A stretch of DNA of 64,000 nucleotides. Source: Vibrio chagasii. Its GTDB lineage: Bacteria > Pseudomonadota > Gammaproteobacteria > Enterobacterales > Vibrionaceae. The stretch is taken from positions 2,232,001 through 2,296,000 of the forward strand of contig CP090851.1 in assembly GCA_041879415.1 (NCBI GenBank), written 5' to 3'. This document shows, piece after piece, positions 55,967 to 64,000 of this stretch. The notes beneath the pieces are model-generated. The model saw nothing but the letters and a program-made list of their open reading frames with translations, was not told the origin of the DNA and ran no database searches. Position numbers and translations under genes: made by a program. Position 1 is the first letter of the stretch. Each line of letters starts with the position of its first letter.

Positions 55967-56695
55967 CTAGTGCGCTTTGTTCCAATAAACGATTTCGCGA
56001 ACTCGACCATTCTGATCCTTATCCGCCTTTCCACCAATCTCAGAAAGCTCAGGCAAGCACGACAATGTTGGAGCGTGATAAGCAATCAGCATCAATATAA
56101 ATGCGTCATAAATATCATCTATCGCGACATCTCTACGCTTGGTATCCGAGATTGCTAACGCCAAACCCTCACACCATTGCGGAGCGAGTTGCTGAATAAT
56201 CGAAAGCCTTTCTTCTTTGCCCTCTTGAGTTCGCTTAGAAAAGGTAAGCGGTTCACCTTTCAAGGCAGCAAACACTACCTCCGGGTGAGACTCTCTGATC
56301 GATAAATGTGGGCGATCATCGATGAGCTTATCTAACTCTCGGACTTTAGGAACAATACCCCAAGTTTGCTTAGAGAACTTCTTACCAAGCTGCAGCACAT
56401 TGGCACTGCACGCCGCGATGTAATCGGCTTGGTAAACCGCCTCTCGACACGGAACCGGAAACACCGAAGAACCACGTTTGCTGGTTAGATAGCGCCTCGC
56501 TGCTTTGTCGCACAAGCGATCTGGAGTTTGTGCGTCACTAAAACCAATCGGCATATCGATAAGCGCCGTTGAACCGATAAGATCACTCGCTAGCTCATCA
56601 AGTGCCTTTACTACTTTGAACACTGGCGCCTGATCATCAGAGACAATCCAAGCGATCCAGCCCGCCTTACAGCCATCAATTCCGATGTATTTCAT
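55967..56695 (-). CDS. DUF429 domain protein (predicted RNase H-like fold)
   Basis: A 242-residue protein. The start MKYIGIDGCKAGWIAWI with Asp7, ALIDMPIGFS and AIDDIYDAFILML near the end fit DUF429, a family predicted to be a nuclease with an RNase H-like fold and acidic residues for metal. The segment RESHPEVVFAALKGEPL is also typical. Substrate unknown. It is 51 bp downstream of the methyltransferase-HNH gene in the same direction and may be cotranscribed with it, which would pair two candidate nucleases. Confidence 0.82.
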   Translation of the reverse strand: MKYIGIDGCKAGWIAWIVSDDQAPVFKVVKALDELASDLIGSTALIDMPIGFSDAQTPDRLCDKAARRYLTSKRGSSVFPVPCREAVYQADYIAACSANVLQLGKKFSKQTWGIVPKVRELDKLIDDRPHLSIRESHPEVVFAALKGEPLTFSKRTQEGKEERLSIIQQLAPQWCEGLALAISDTKRRDVAIDDIYDAFILMLIAYHAPTLSCLPELSEIGGKADKDQNGRVREIVYWNKAH

Positions 56696-56746
56696 TGTTT
56701 ACTCTACCGTTGTTTAAAGGATTAAATTTGCGGGTAAACGTGGCGC

Positions 56747-58468
56747 TCAATGCCACTCATTGATTAGCAGTCGACTTTTCACACCACGCACCTGCAGACC
56801 CATTGCGTCAAACACCTCTTCAAAGTCTCGACACTGTGGTGGAATATTGGGTAAAGAAAGGGCTACTTCAGAAAAGAATTGCTGTTCAAAATGATCCGAA
56901 TCACTCCACGCCAATTGCCACCATTCGAGAATACGAGGTTTAGACGCGCGAAGTTTTTCAGCGGTAGGCACTTTGTCACTTTTACTTAGATTCTCTTTGC
57001 TTGTGGTTGGAAAGAGGTTCCACTTGTCGTTATTCGGCCAGTAAGCAAAAGGCAGACAATGATCAACGTGATACTCATTTTTTAACGATTTTCCACTCCA
57101 AACACTGACAATGTCTGCATGTTCGGCTCTAAGTTGCTCAACTCTTTTGCGTACGTCACGAGTATCGTGGTTTCGGTCAATCCAGACTAAGCAGTCATGA
57201 TAGGTCTGAAGTGAAATGTTTCGCTGTCGATTTAACTCAAAACGCTGCATCTCCATCACCCATTGATTCACTACTAGCGGCTCAATCCAAGAGTGGTAGA
57301 TTCTGAAACATTCCCATAAGCTTTCATCCAGTGTGAAGTAACCAAAGCTTGCTAAGAACTCGCTGTCGATAACCAGTGATTCTCGACTCTTTCGTCGCTG
57401 TTGAGGTGGAAGTATCTCAAACAACTTATTCTCTTTGGAACCTTGATAAATAAAGGTCACTGGGCCCGATTTAATGGTGCTGATCGTCTGTGAAAATAGC
57501 TTTTGTAGAGCCTTGGCTTCCTCACCTAAAAACATGGCACCAATAGCTAAATCATCAGCACTGAGGTGCTTGAGTTTGTTCCAGCCATCGTCTTTTACAA
57601 ATCCTAGGCCTTTACTCGTGTTGCTATTTTGCTGAATCCCAACGCCTTCTATATCGATATCAATGAGACGCTTAAATTGCCTAACCCAATACAGAGCAAC
57701 CAAACCCACTGGTAGAGATATTTTGCCATCGGTTCGATCAATCACAGCACCTGAATGGGCATCTGCGATTCGCAGTAAGGTTCTTAACAGAGCCAATTTG
57801 TATGTGGCCGACTTATTGTCATTTACAATAATGTGGCGCACCTTGTTTAAGTCACCCGAGCCGTCATCTGGCAAGGTCATCACTACGGTTTGCCACCAAA
57901 CCTCACTGCGCTTCAAGGTGTCTTGGCTATTATCGACATGACGCACCAACAAAGCACTGTTCTTCGATAAACGCTCAAGCTCTTCAACTGAGACTTCATA
58001 GCCCTCTCGGTCGTCATGAAACTCTCCGTGTCGTAGCGTAATCACCAATTTGCCATTTGGGGCAAGCAAGTTAGATAACTTTCTGAATGCTCGCTCTCGA
58101 TATGATGGTGCAAGGTGCATCCACACAGCACTTACTAGTACCAGGTCAAAACGCATTCCAAGATTTTCAGTTCGACTCAAGGATGGGAGTGAATCATCCA
58201 ACCATGTAACATCTGGCCCAGTATATTCTGAGCCCTGCTCACGTAATGACGCACTGGGTTCTATCGCGATGACTTCCGCACCAGCTTTTTGCATCCATAA
58301 CGCATCACGGCCACATCCCGCCCCTACATCTAGCACCTTATCGCCCTCTAAAGGCCAATAAGCTTGCCAGCTTTTATGAACAGTTTCGAAAGCAACGGAA
58401 TGGTACTGCTGGCAAAGTAGGTGAGCATTTTTATCGTAAAAAGAAATCGATGAAGACATATGCGCCAT
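56747..58468 (-). CDS. Class I SAM methyltransferase fused to an HNH nuclease domain
   Basis: A two-headed protein of about 573 residues. The N-terminal part (about 20-200) is a class I SAM-dependent methyltransferase: motif I VLDVGAGCG (45-53) and an acidic-end strand FDLVLVSAVWMHL. It lacks the NPPY/DPPY or PCQ motifs of DNA methyltransferases, so it looks like a small-molecule or protein type. The C-terminal part has an HNH (HNH_4-like) signature: EYHVDHCLP (His467, Asp469, His470), KWNLFP (Asn484) and KENLSKSDK (Asn493). The middle is helical and unrecognised. The ATG at 58468 has no clear binding site, so the start is uncertain. DUF429 lies just downstream. Confidence 0.72.
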   Translation of the reverse strand: MAHMSSSISFYDKNAHLLCQQYHSVAFETVHKSWQAYWPLEGDKVLDVGAGCGRDALWMQKAGAEVIAIEPSASLREQGSEYTGPDVTWLDDSLPSLSRTENLGMRFDLVLVSAVWMHLAPSYRERAFRKLSNLLAPNGKLVITLRHGEFHDDREGYEVSVEELERLSKNSALLVRHVDNSQDTLKRSEVWWQTVVMTLPDDGSGDLNKVRHIIVNDNKSATYKLALLRTLLRIADAHSGAVIDRTDGKISLPVGLVALYWVRQFKRLIDIDIEGVGIQQNSNTSKGLGFVKDDGWNKLKHLSADDLAIGAMFLGEEAKALQKLFSQTISTIKSGPVTFIYQGSKENKLFEILPPQQRRKSRESLVIDSEFLASFGYFTLDESLWECFRIYHSWIEPLVVNQWVMEMQRFELNRQRNISLQTYHDCLVWIDRNHDTRDVRKRVEQLRAEHADIVSVWSGKSLKNEYHVDHCLPFAYWPNNDKWNLFPTTSKENLSKSDKVPTAEKLRASKPRILEWWQLAWSDSDHFEQQFFSEVALSLPNIPPQCRDFEEVFDAMGLQVRGVKSRLLINEWH

Positions 58469-58727
58469 TGGAGTAAGGAGTCTAGCTCCATAGTAATAGT
58501 GACCTAACAAGATTACTAGCGGCACATATCGGTTCAGCCACTCCCATCAACATTGACCATTAGTCGCTGTTTTATATAAACATATCTCCACCAACCCATT
58601 CAGATAACAAGCGCCTAAAATCAAACTCGGTGGAAAAGTGAAACAAACCAGGTGCAAGACGACAACCGAACAGAGATAATTGTTTACCGTGATGCTCCCA
58701 ACCTCAATACTCAGCGATAGACGTTCA

Positions 58728-59672
58728 ATGACTCAATACTCCTACATAGACATCCCATTCAACCTACGCCACACCTGTTGGTTTTGTGGTGAGCCTTCTA
58801 ATCACAGCGTTGAGTTTCCTAAAACCGCGTCGCTTTTTGCCAAGGTTGGTCATGCGCCGATAGCACTGCCAGCGTGTAAAGAGTGCGCGAGTGTGAAATA
58901 TGCCAAAGACCTAACTTCGATTTGGGCGGTTCGCGACCAGATAAAGCATGCGCTCATTGATAAGTATGCCAAGCACTTAGGTATTGGTGAGAACTGGACA
59001 GAGCAAGAGCTGATAGACAGTGAGTTTACGGGTTCGACACTTGGCGGTTTTGGGCGCAGCGCTTGGAAGATGTATCAAATAGCCAAGCAACGAGTCGAGT
59101 ATCAAGGTTGGCCTTTGTCGCTTGATAACATCGCCATTGAGGCCTACGACGAAACCAGTGGCTTTGAATTTGAAGGTACTCGTTATGCTTCAATCCACTC
59201 TTGTATCGACTATTTCACCAAGGCAGCCGGGGTAGACAAAGAACTACTGTCTGAGCTAGTCAATATTGTTTCATCAGAAAGATTTAGCTACGCACTGAAA
59301 ATTGCAAAGCTGAACAAGAATGTCTCGAATTCCAAGCGTTTGGCTATCATCGATGAGGTGCTGCTGCAAGAATCTGAACAGCAAGAGATTCTACTGGAAC
59401 AGGCTAATGCGATGTTTAACCCCAATATTGAAGAAGTGTCGGTTGCTAGCTCAACGGCCCCGGTGTTTGCGATTCAATGGGCACTGGCGAACAAGGTGGA
59501 AGATTTAGCTCAGCTGTGCGCGCTTGAAGATGATTATTTTGACTATTTCGAACACCTTGGCGGCCCTGCGGCTTTCATGTCTTATAACGGCCTTCAGCTC
59601 TATTTAGAAGCTCGCCAAAATCCTGAATGGGTAGAAACATCAGACCCAAATAAGCAATATTGGCCCTCATAA
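58728..59672 (+). CDS. Zinc-ribbon/degenerate HNH-like protein, function unknown
   Basis: A 314-residue protein that I do not recognise as a named family. Near the N-terminus it has CWFCGEPSNHSVEFP and then ALPACKECASVK, a CxxC...CxxC zinc-binding pattern resembling the treble clef of HNH proteins without the usual DH pair. The rest is mostly helical and acidic, ending DPNKQYWPS. I chose the ATG at 58728, after which homology-like features begin; no strong binding site is visible. It is divergent from the methyltransferase-HNH gene across about 260 bp, so the two may share regulation. Confidence 0.65.
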   Translation: MTQYSYIDIPFNLRHTCWFCGEPSNHSVEFPKTASLFAKVGHAPIALPACKECASVKYAKDLTSIWAVRDQIKHALIDKYAKHLGIGENWTEQELIDSEFTGSTLGGFGRSAWKMYQIAKQRVEYQGWPLSLDNIAIEAYDETSGFEFEGTRYASIHSCIDYFTKAAGVDKELLSELVNIVSSERFSYALKIAKLNKNVSNSKRLAIIDEVLLQESEQQEILLEQANAMFNPNIEEVSVASSTAPVFAIQWALANKVEDLAQLCALEDDYFDYFEHLGGPAAFMSYNGLQLYLEARQNPEWVETSDPNKQYWPS

Positions 59673-59863
59673 TCCCGTACTGGTGAACACGTGTAAGCTC
59701 GGTAAGCCTGTCTGTGAGTGATTGTTAGTCATTGTTTTATATACAGATCTAAAAATAGGCCTCACACACAGTTAATTGTTGCATTTCGGTTAAATAGAGT
59801 GAAAACTTCAATTATCTAAAACTATTTAATCACTGCATCCCTGTAGTGAGTAAGGAGTCAATT

Positions 59864-60631
59864 GTGCTTGCTGTTCTTCGTATTATCTTGGCTATGGTGT
59901 TTATTATTTTCACCACGTTATTTGCTTTTGTTTACTGCTTGTTTAGCCCCAAGAACCCTAAGCATGTGTACTTTTTCTGTCGTTGGTTCAACCAATTACA
60001 GAAGATCCTTGGTGTAAAACTGGTGCAGCGTGGCCTAGAGAATGCGCCAACACCAGAAAAGAGCGTGTATATCTCTAACCACCAGAGTGTGTTGGATTTT
60101 GTCACCGACCCAGGAATGTTAAGGCCGCGTACCGTTTCTTTAGGAAAGCGTGATTTATTGATAGTGCCTTTCTTTGGCCTGCTGTATTGGATCACGGGGA
60201 ACATTCTGATCAATCGTGAAGACAAGTCGAAAGCACGCGATACCATCAAACAAGTGGCAGAAGCGATTCATCAGCGAGACCTTTCTGTGTGGGTTTACCC
60301 TGAGGGGACACGTAGTAAAGGCCGCGGGCTATTGCCTTTCAAAACGGGCGCTTTCCGAATGGCGATTGAGGCAGGTGTGCCTATCACCCCGATGTGCACG
60401 AGCACCACTCACAATAAAATCGACTTTAACCGACTAAACAACGGTATTGTGATTACCGAGATGCTTGAGCCTATTGATGTATCTGGATACAAACTGAGTG
60501 ACGCAAGAGAACTGGCGAATCACTGCCATGCTTTAATGGCTGAGAAGATTGCAGAGCTTGATGCCGAAGTTGCTAGATTGGAATCACAACAAAACCCAGA
60601 GCTTGATTCCGACCGGTCTTCTACGAGCTAA
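59864..60631 (+). CDS. plsC: 1-acyl-sn-glycerol-3-phosphate acyltransferase
   Basis: PlsC adds the second acyl chain to lysophosphatidic acid at the inner membrane, making phosphatidic acid. The 255-residue protein has an N-terminal membrane segment (MLAVLRIILAMVFIIFTTL). The catalytic NHQSVLD (HxxxxD) follows, then VYPEGTRSKGRGLLPFKTGA and GVPITPMC. I chose the GTG at 59864: GGAG lies 6 nt upstream and the N-terminus aligns with E. coli PlsC. A GTG at 59846 would add six residues. The acidic, Ser-rich C-terminal tail is slightly longer than in E. coli. Confidence 0.94.
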   Translation: MLAVLRIILAMVFIIFTTLFAFVYCLFSPKNPKHVYFFCRWFNQLQKILGVKLVQRGLENAPTPEKSVYISNHQSVLDFVTDPGMLRPRTVSLGKRDLLIVPFFGLLYWITGNILINREDKSKARDTIKQVAEAIHQRDLSVWVYPEGTRSKGRGLLPFKTGAFRMAIEAGVPITPMCTSTTHNKIDFNRLNNGIVITEMLEPIDVSGYKLSDARELANHCHALMAEKIAELDAEVARLESQQNPELDSDRSSTS

Positions 60632-60773
60632 CTCGCAGCGAAAACATTGAGTTATCGCTCAATTACCGAAAAAGAGACCTTACGCTCGCAACTCTCATTG
60701 TTCTTGTTTTACTTGCCGACGGTTATCCGCAAAATAAAACGCGGGATACGGCATAGAGCAATGGGAGTAAACG

Positions 60774-62129
60774 ATGGAAGTGATTCACCATGGCGGTAAA
60801 CATACGGTCACAGGATCTTGTCACGAGCTAAGAGATTCCGGTCAAGCCGTGCTCATCGATTGTGGCTTGTTTCAAGGCAAAGAGGTTCAAGGTAGAGACA
60901 GTCGCCCTCTTGATATCGATTTCGAAATATCCCACCTCAATGCCCTACTGTTAACTCATACTCACATAGACCATATCGGGCGACTGCCTTGGTTGCTCGC
61001 TACCGGGTTCAACCAACCGATTTATTGCACTCAAGCCACCGCTGAACTTGCCCCTTTAATGATTGAAGATGGCTTAAAGCTGCAAGGGCTAAGCCATAAA
61101 CAAGCAAAGCTAATACTGAAAAAACTCCACTTATTGATTGTTCCCAAGCCTTATGGAGAGTGGTTTCCTGTCGCCGCTAAACAGCAAAATAACGGAAAGG
61201 ATCATGGCAGGCCAAATACTCTGTATGCTCGTTTTCAACCTGCCGGACATACCTTGGGTTCTGCCTATATCGAGATAAAGTTACCTAATCAACAAGTGGT
61301 GGTGTTTTCAGGAGACTTAGGGCCAAGTAATACACCGTTACTGCCCGACCCTATGCCTCCTCAGCAGGCCGACTATCTGTTTATCGAATCAACCTATGGC
61401 ATGAGCACACACGATGACATTGCGACACGAGCCGAGCGCCTTAAAGCGATCATTGATCGTTCGCTACTAGATGGTGCTGTCATCTTGATCCCAGCATTCA
61501 GTATTGGCCGCACACAAGAACTCCTGTTTGATATTGAGCAACTGATCTTTGAGCATCAACTCAGTGCCGACATTCCTATCATTCTTGATTCACCAATGGC
61601 TCTGAGAGTCACCCGCTCCTACCGACGCTTTAAAGAACTCTGGGGCCAAGAGGCAAAACAACGGCTTGAACTCAAACGTCATCCACTGGCATTTGAGCAG
61701 TGCATTACTGTCAATGGGCATAGAGTGCATAAGAAAATCGTCAATAGACTGCGTTCAACCGGAGAGCCTGCGATTGTGGTCTCGGCTTCTGGTATGTGTC
61801 AGGGAGGCAGAATCATGAACTACTTATCCGCCTTGCTGCCCGATAAACGAACCGATGTGATTCTGGCGGGCTACCAAGCGCACGGCACGCTAGGGAGAGA
61901 GCTTCAACAAGGTGAAATACAGGTATCAATCGACAACAAGCAAGTAGAGGTGAATGCTCAAATTCATGGCATGTCTGGCTACTCTGCTCATGCCGACCAA
62001 GAAGATCTCAAGCGCTTTATTGTTAGCATTCCTGTGCCTCCCAAAGAAGTGCATTTGATTCATGGCGAACCAGATACCCAGTCTGAATTCACTCAAGAGC
62101 TGATAAAACAGGGATTCAACGTTGTTTAA
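60774..62129 (+). CDS. Beta-CASP metallo-beta-lactamase fold RNA/DNA hydrolase
   Basis: A 451-residue protein of the MBL-fold beta-CASP group (YsxC/CPSF73-like, RNase J relatives). The metal motif HTHIDHIG is at about 62-69. Further His residues follow in AGHTLGSAYIE, an Asp in FSGDLGP, and the beta-CASP region (about 210-340) starts after FIESTYG. A KH-like end has SGYSAHADQEDL and IHGEPDTQSEF. It is probably a cytoplasmic nuclease for RNA. GGGAG upstream gives a good ribosome binding site. It stands alone downstream of plsC. Confidence 0.88.
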   Translation: MEVIHHGGKHTVTGSCHELRDSGQAVLIDCGLFQGKEVQGRDSRPLDIDFEISHLNALLLTHTHIDHIGRLPWLLATGFNQPIYCTQATAELAPLMIEDGLKLQGLSHKQAKLILKKLHLLIVPKPYGEWFPVAAKQQNNGKDHGRPNTLYARFQPAGHTLGSAYIEIKLPNQQVVVFSGDLGPSNTPLLPDPMPPQQADYLFIESTYGMSTHDDIATRAERLKAIIDRSLLDGAVILIPAFSIGRTQELLFDIEQLIFEHQLSADIPIILDSPMALRVTRSYRRFKELWGQEAKQRLELKRHPLAFEQCITVNGHRVHKKIVNRLRSTGEPAIVVSASGMCQGGRIMNYLSALLPDKRTDVILAGYQAHGTLGRELQQGEIQVSIDNKQVEVNAQIHGMSGYSAHADQEDLKRFIVSIPVPPKEVHLIHGEPDTQSEFTQELIKQGFNVV

Positions 62130-62586
62130 AACAGGCTTTTAACTGGGCACTGCTGCATATGTAGCGGGCCCTCTTGCCATCTCCCTCCTTCAAAAGAACA
62201 CCTCTTCTTAAAGCTGCCAGAGCTCTAAATGGAGGTGATATATTCCAACTTATCGATAACATTCCGCCGGTTACAGCCGTTACTTCCAATCGGCTAAAAG
62301 TGCGGTTTTCTGTCTCACCCCATTCTCAATCCTTCAAGTAACTCACACTTTTGTATTAATCACTATTTATGCATTTCTGAAAAACCACACAAGAGCAACC
62401 AGTTGCATTTAATTTTAAATAGAATAATTATCGAAATAGCACTAATCGTTAACAATTAGCTCCCACAACATGCTTTATGTCACAGTAATTCGAATGCACA
62501 GTTAAATAATTTAACACTCAGGTTACAAGTGAAGTATTGTGTTGTTCGAAAAACAATCACAAGTAAAACTAACAGGGAAAATACTC
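62130..62586 (+). promoter_or_regulatory. Gene-free region upstream of the AGCS symporter with a near-perfect palindrome
   Basis: No coding sequence is supported in this 457-bp stretch. CTAATCGTTAACAATTAG (62442-62459) is an 18-bp palindrome with two mismatched positions and could be an operator. The AT-rich 62400-62560 segment probably holds the symporter promoter. I see no terminator clearly belonging to the metallohydrolase gene. Confidence 0.4.
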
Positions 62587-64000
62587 ATGCAGTCATTCGT
62601 TGATTTTTTGAATGGAATAATCTGGAGTCCAGTACTTATCTATCTATGTTTAGGTGCTGGTTTGTTCTACTCGGTCATGACTCGATTTGTACAAATCCGT
62701 CACTTCTTTGAAATGTGGCGTTTGTTACTATCTGGTAAAAGTTCGAATAAAGGTATCTCATCTTTCCAAGCTCTTGCTGTTTCGCTATCTGGCCGTGTAG
62801 GTACAGGTAACATTGCAGGTGTTGCTGCTGCTATCGGTTTCGGTGGCCCTGGTGCAGTATTCTGGATGTGGGTTGTTGCCTTCTTTGGTGCAGCGACTGC
62901 ATTTGCAGAATCTACGCTAGCGCAAATCTACAAAGAAGAAGACGAAGGCCAGTTCCGTGGTGGTCCGGCTTACTACATCGAGAAAGCGATGGGTCAGAAG
63001 TGGTACGCATGGATCTTTGCAATCGCGACTATTTTTGCTTGTGGTATTTTACTTCCAGGTGTTCAGTCAAACAGCATCGGTAACGCTGTAGAAGCTGCAT
63101 TTGGTTCAGGTGCAATGATCGAAACAGCTGTCGGTACATTCAGTTTCGCTAAAATTTTCACTGGTACTGTTGTCGCTATCATCCTTGGTTTCATCATCTT
63201 CGGTGGTGTTAAACGTATTGCGAACTTCACGCAAATCGTTGTTCCATTCATGGCATTGGCTTACATCATCATCGCGTTCGTTATCATCCTACTAAACATC
63301 AGCCAAGTTCCTGTTGTGTTCTCTATGATTGTTGGTGATGCATTCACACCTATGGCTGGCTTCGGTGCTGCGATTGGTTGGGGTGTTAAACGTGGTGTTT
63401 ACTCAAACGAAGCAGGTCAAGGTACTGGTCCTCACGCAGCTGCGGCAGCAAGTGTTGATCACCCAGCTCAGCAAGGTTTGGTTCAATCATTCTCTATCTA
63501 CATCGATACATTGCTAGTTTGTTCTGCTACAGCGTTCATGATCATCATCACTGGTGCTTACAACGTCCACGGCGGCGCAGAAGGCGTATTCCTTGTACAA
63601 AACCTAGCAGCAAACGTTGGTGCAAACGGCCCTGTATTTACACAGCTAGCGATTGAAAGCGCATTACCAGGTGTTGGTAAGCCATTCATCGCATTTGCTC
63701 TGTTCTTCTTCGCATTTACAACGATTCTTGCTTACTACTACATTGCAGAAACGAACATTGCTTACCTACGTCGTACCATCAAGATCCCTGGCATGATGTT
63801 CGTACTTAAGCTTGTTCTTATCACTGCGGTGTTCTATGGCACAGTTAAAACAGCGAACCTTGCATGGGCAATGGGTGACGTTGGTGTTGGCTTGATGGCA
63901 TGGTTAAACATCGTTGGTATTCTGATTATCTTCTTCATGTCTAAGCCTGCGCTAAAAGCTTTGGCTGACTACGAAGAGCAACAGAGTAAAGGCGTAACCG
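62587..64000 (+). CDS. Alanine/glycine:cation symporter family protein (AGCS), 5' part, runs off the right edge
   Basis: An inner-membrane Na+ (or H+) symporter of the AGCS family for alanine or glycine. About 471 codons are visible and the C-terminal end is cut. Family motifs are SLSGRVGTGNIAGVAAAI (about 61-78), FGGPGAVFWMWV, FRGGPAYYIEKAMG and GWGVKRGVYSNEAGQGTGPHAAA. Around ten membrane segments are seen. The ATG at 62587 has AGGGA 8 nt upstream. A long upstream region with a palindrome suggests dedicated regulation. Confidence 0.93.
   Translation, partial: MQSFVDFLNGIIWSPVLIYLCLGAGLFYSVMTRFVQIRHFFEMWRLLLSGKSSNKGISSFQALAVSLSGRVGTGNIAGVAAAIGFGGPGAVFWMWVVAFFGAATAFAESTLAQIYKEEDEGQFRGGPAYYIEKAMGQKWYAWIFAIATIFACGILLPGVQSNSIGNAVEAAFGSGAMIETAVGTFSFAKIFTGTVVAIILGFIIFGGVKRIANFTQIVVPFMALAYIIIAFVIILLNISQVPVVFSMIVGDAFTPMAGFGAAIGWGVKRGVYSNEAGQGTGPHAAAAASVDHPAQQGLVQSFSIYIDTLLVCSATAFMIIITGAYNVHGGAEGVFLVQNLAANVGANGPVFTQLAIESALPGVGKPFIAFALFFFAFTTILAYYYIAETNIAYLRRTIKIPGMMFVLKLVLITAVFYGTVKTANLAWAMGDVGVGLMAWLNIVGILIIFFMSKPALKALADYEEQQSKGVT

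Noticed and set aside
1..64000. CRISPR arrays, prophage genes or IS elements
   Set aside because: No regularly spaced repeats, cas genes, phage structural genes, integrases or transposases were found on either strand.

Overview
This window is chromosomal DNA of a gammaproteobacterium, almost certainly a Vibrio, perhaps of the Splendidus clade. The clues are the gene orders smpB-ssrA next to ratA-ratB-bamE-recN-nadK-grpE, dnaK-dnaJ, and recC-recB-recD without ptrA; the ANDENYALAA tmRNA tag; a DUF2850 gene divergent from argA; and the moderate GC content. No rRNA, tRNA, IS transposase, integrase or CRISPR array was seen. Most of the window is core genome.

Layout. 1-3.2 kb: the 5' part of mltA, a DUF2850 membrane protein, argA behind a double ArgR operator, and a small ORF. 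3.2-13 kb: recD, recB and recC (minus strand). 13-19.8 kb: an accessory island between recC and a TDT-family transporter. It holds two cytosine-5 DNA methyltransferases, an McrB-like AAA+ NTPase and an McrC-like PD-(D/E)XK nuclease, which is the gene content of a LlaJI-type restriction-modification system. A 97-bp direct repeat (8 mismatches) bounds it on both sides. 19.8-22.3 kb: TDT transporter, divergent LysR regulator and SOS-controlled yebG. 22.4-24.4 kb: a fluoride (crcB-motif) riboswitch in front of a NifU-like protein and a GGGtGRT protein. 24.6-37.4 kb: marC-like gene, dapD, a DUF3332 lipoprotein, purL and mltF around a PurR box, a 43-codon basic small ORF, tadA, a CorC/HlyC-type protein and an AbgT transporter. 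37.7-41.1 kb: type IV minor pilin genes fimT-pilW-pilX-pilV with a divergent pilE. 41.3-47.2 kb: dnaJ, dnaK, a DAACS symporter and grpE, with sigma-32 type promoters before dnaK and grpE. 47.4-52.7 kb: nadK, SOS-controlled recN, bamE, ratB, ratA, smpB and ssrA. 52.9-64 kb: a four-repeat RimK/LysX-like periplasmic protein, an M15 peptidase, a DUF429 protein, a methyltransferase-HNH fusion, a divergent zinc-ribbon protein, plsC, a beta-CASP metallohydrolase and the start of an AGCS alanine/glycine symporter.

How the genes work together. RecBCD, RecN and YebG form DNA-repair/SOS functions; recN and yebG carry LexA boxes, and no LexA box was noticed before recBCD. The restriction island sits directly upstream of recC, so restriction and the RecBCD nuclease are physically linked. 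DnaK, DnaJ and GrpE form the Hsp70 cycle. SmpB and tmRNA rescue stalled ribosomes. The minor pilins prime type IV pili. The points most worth follow-up are the repeat-flanked LlaJI-type island, the fluoride-switched NifU-like/GGGtGRT pair, the methyltransferase-HNH fusion, the four-domain RimK-like protein, and an 83-nt nested hairpin beside a 43-aa basic protein gene. All calls are from reading the sequence; no database search was run.
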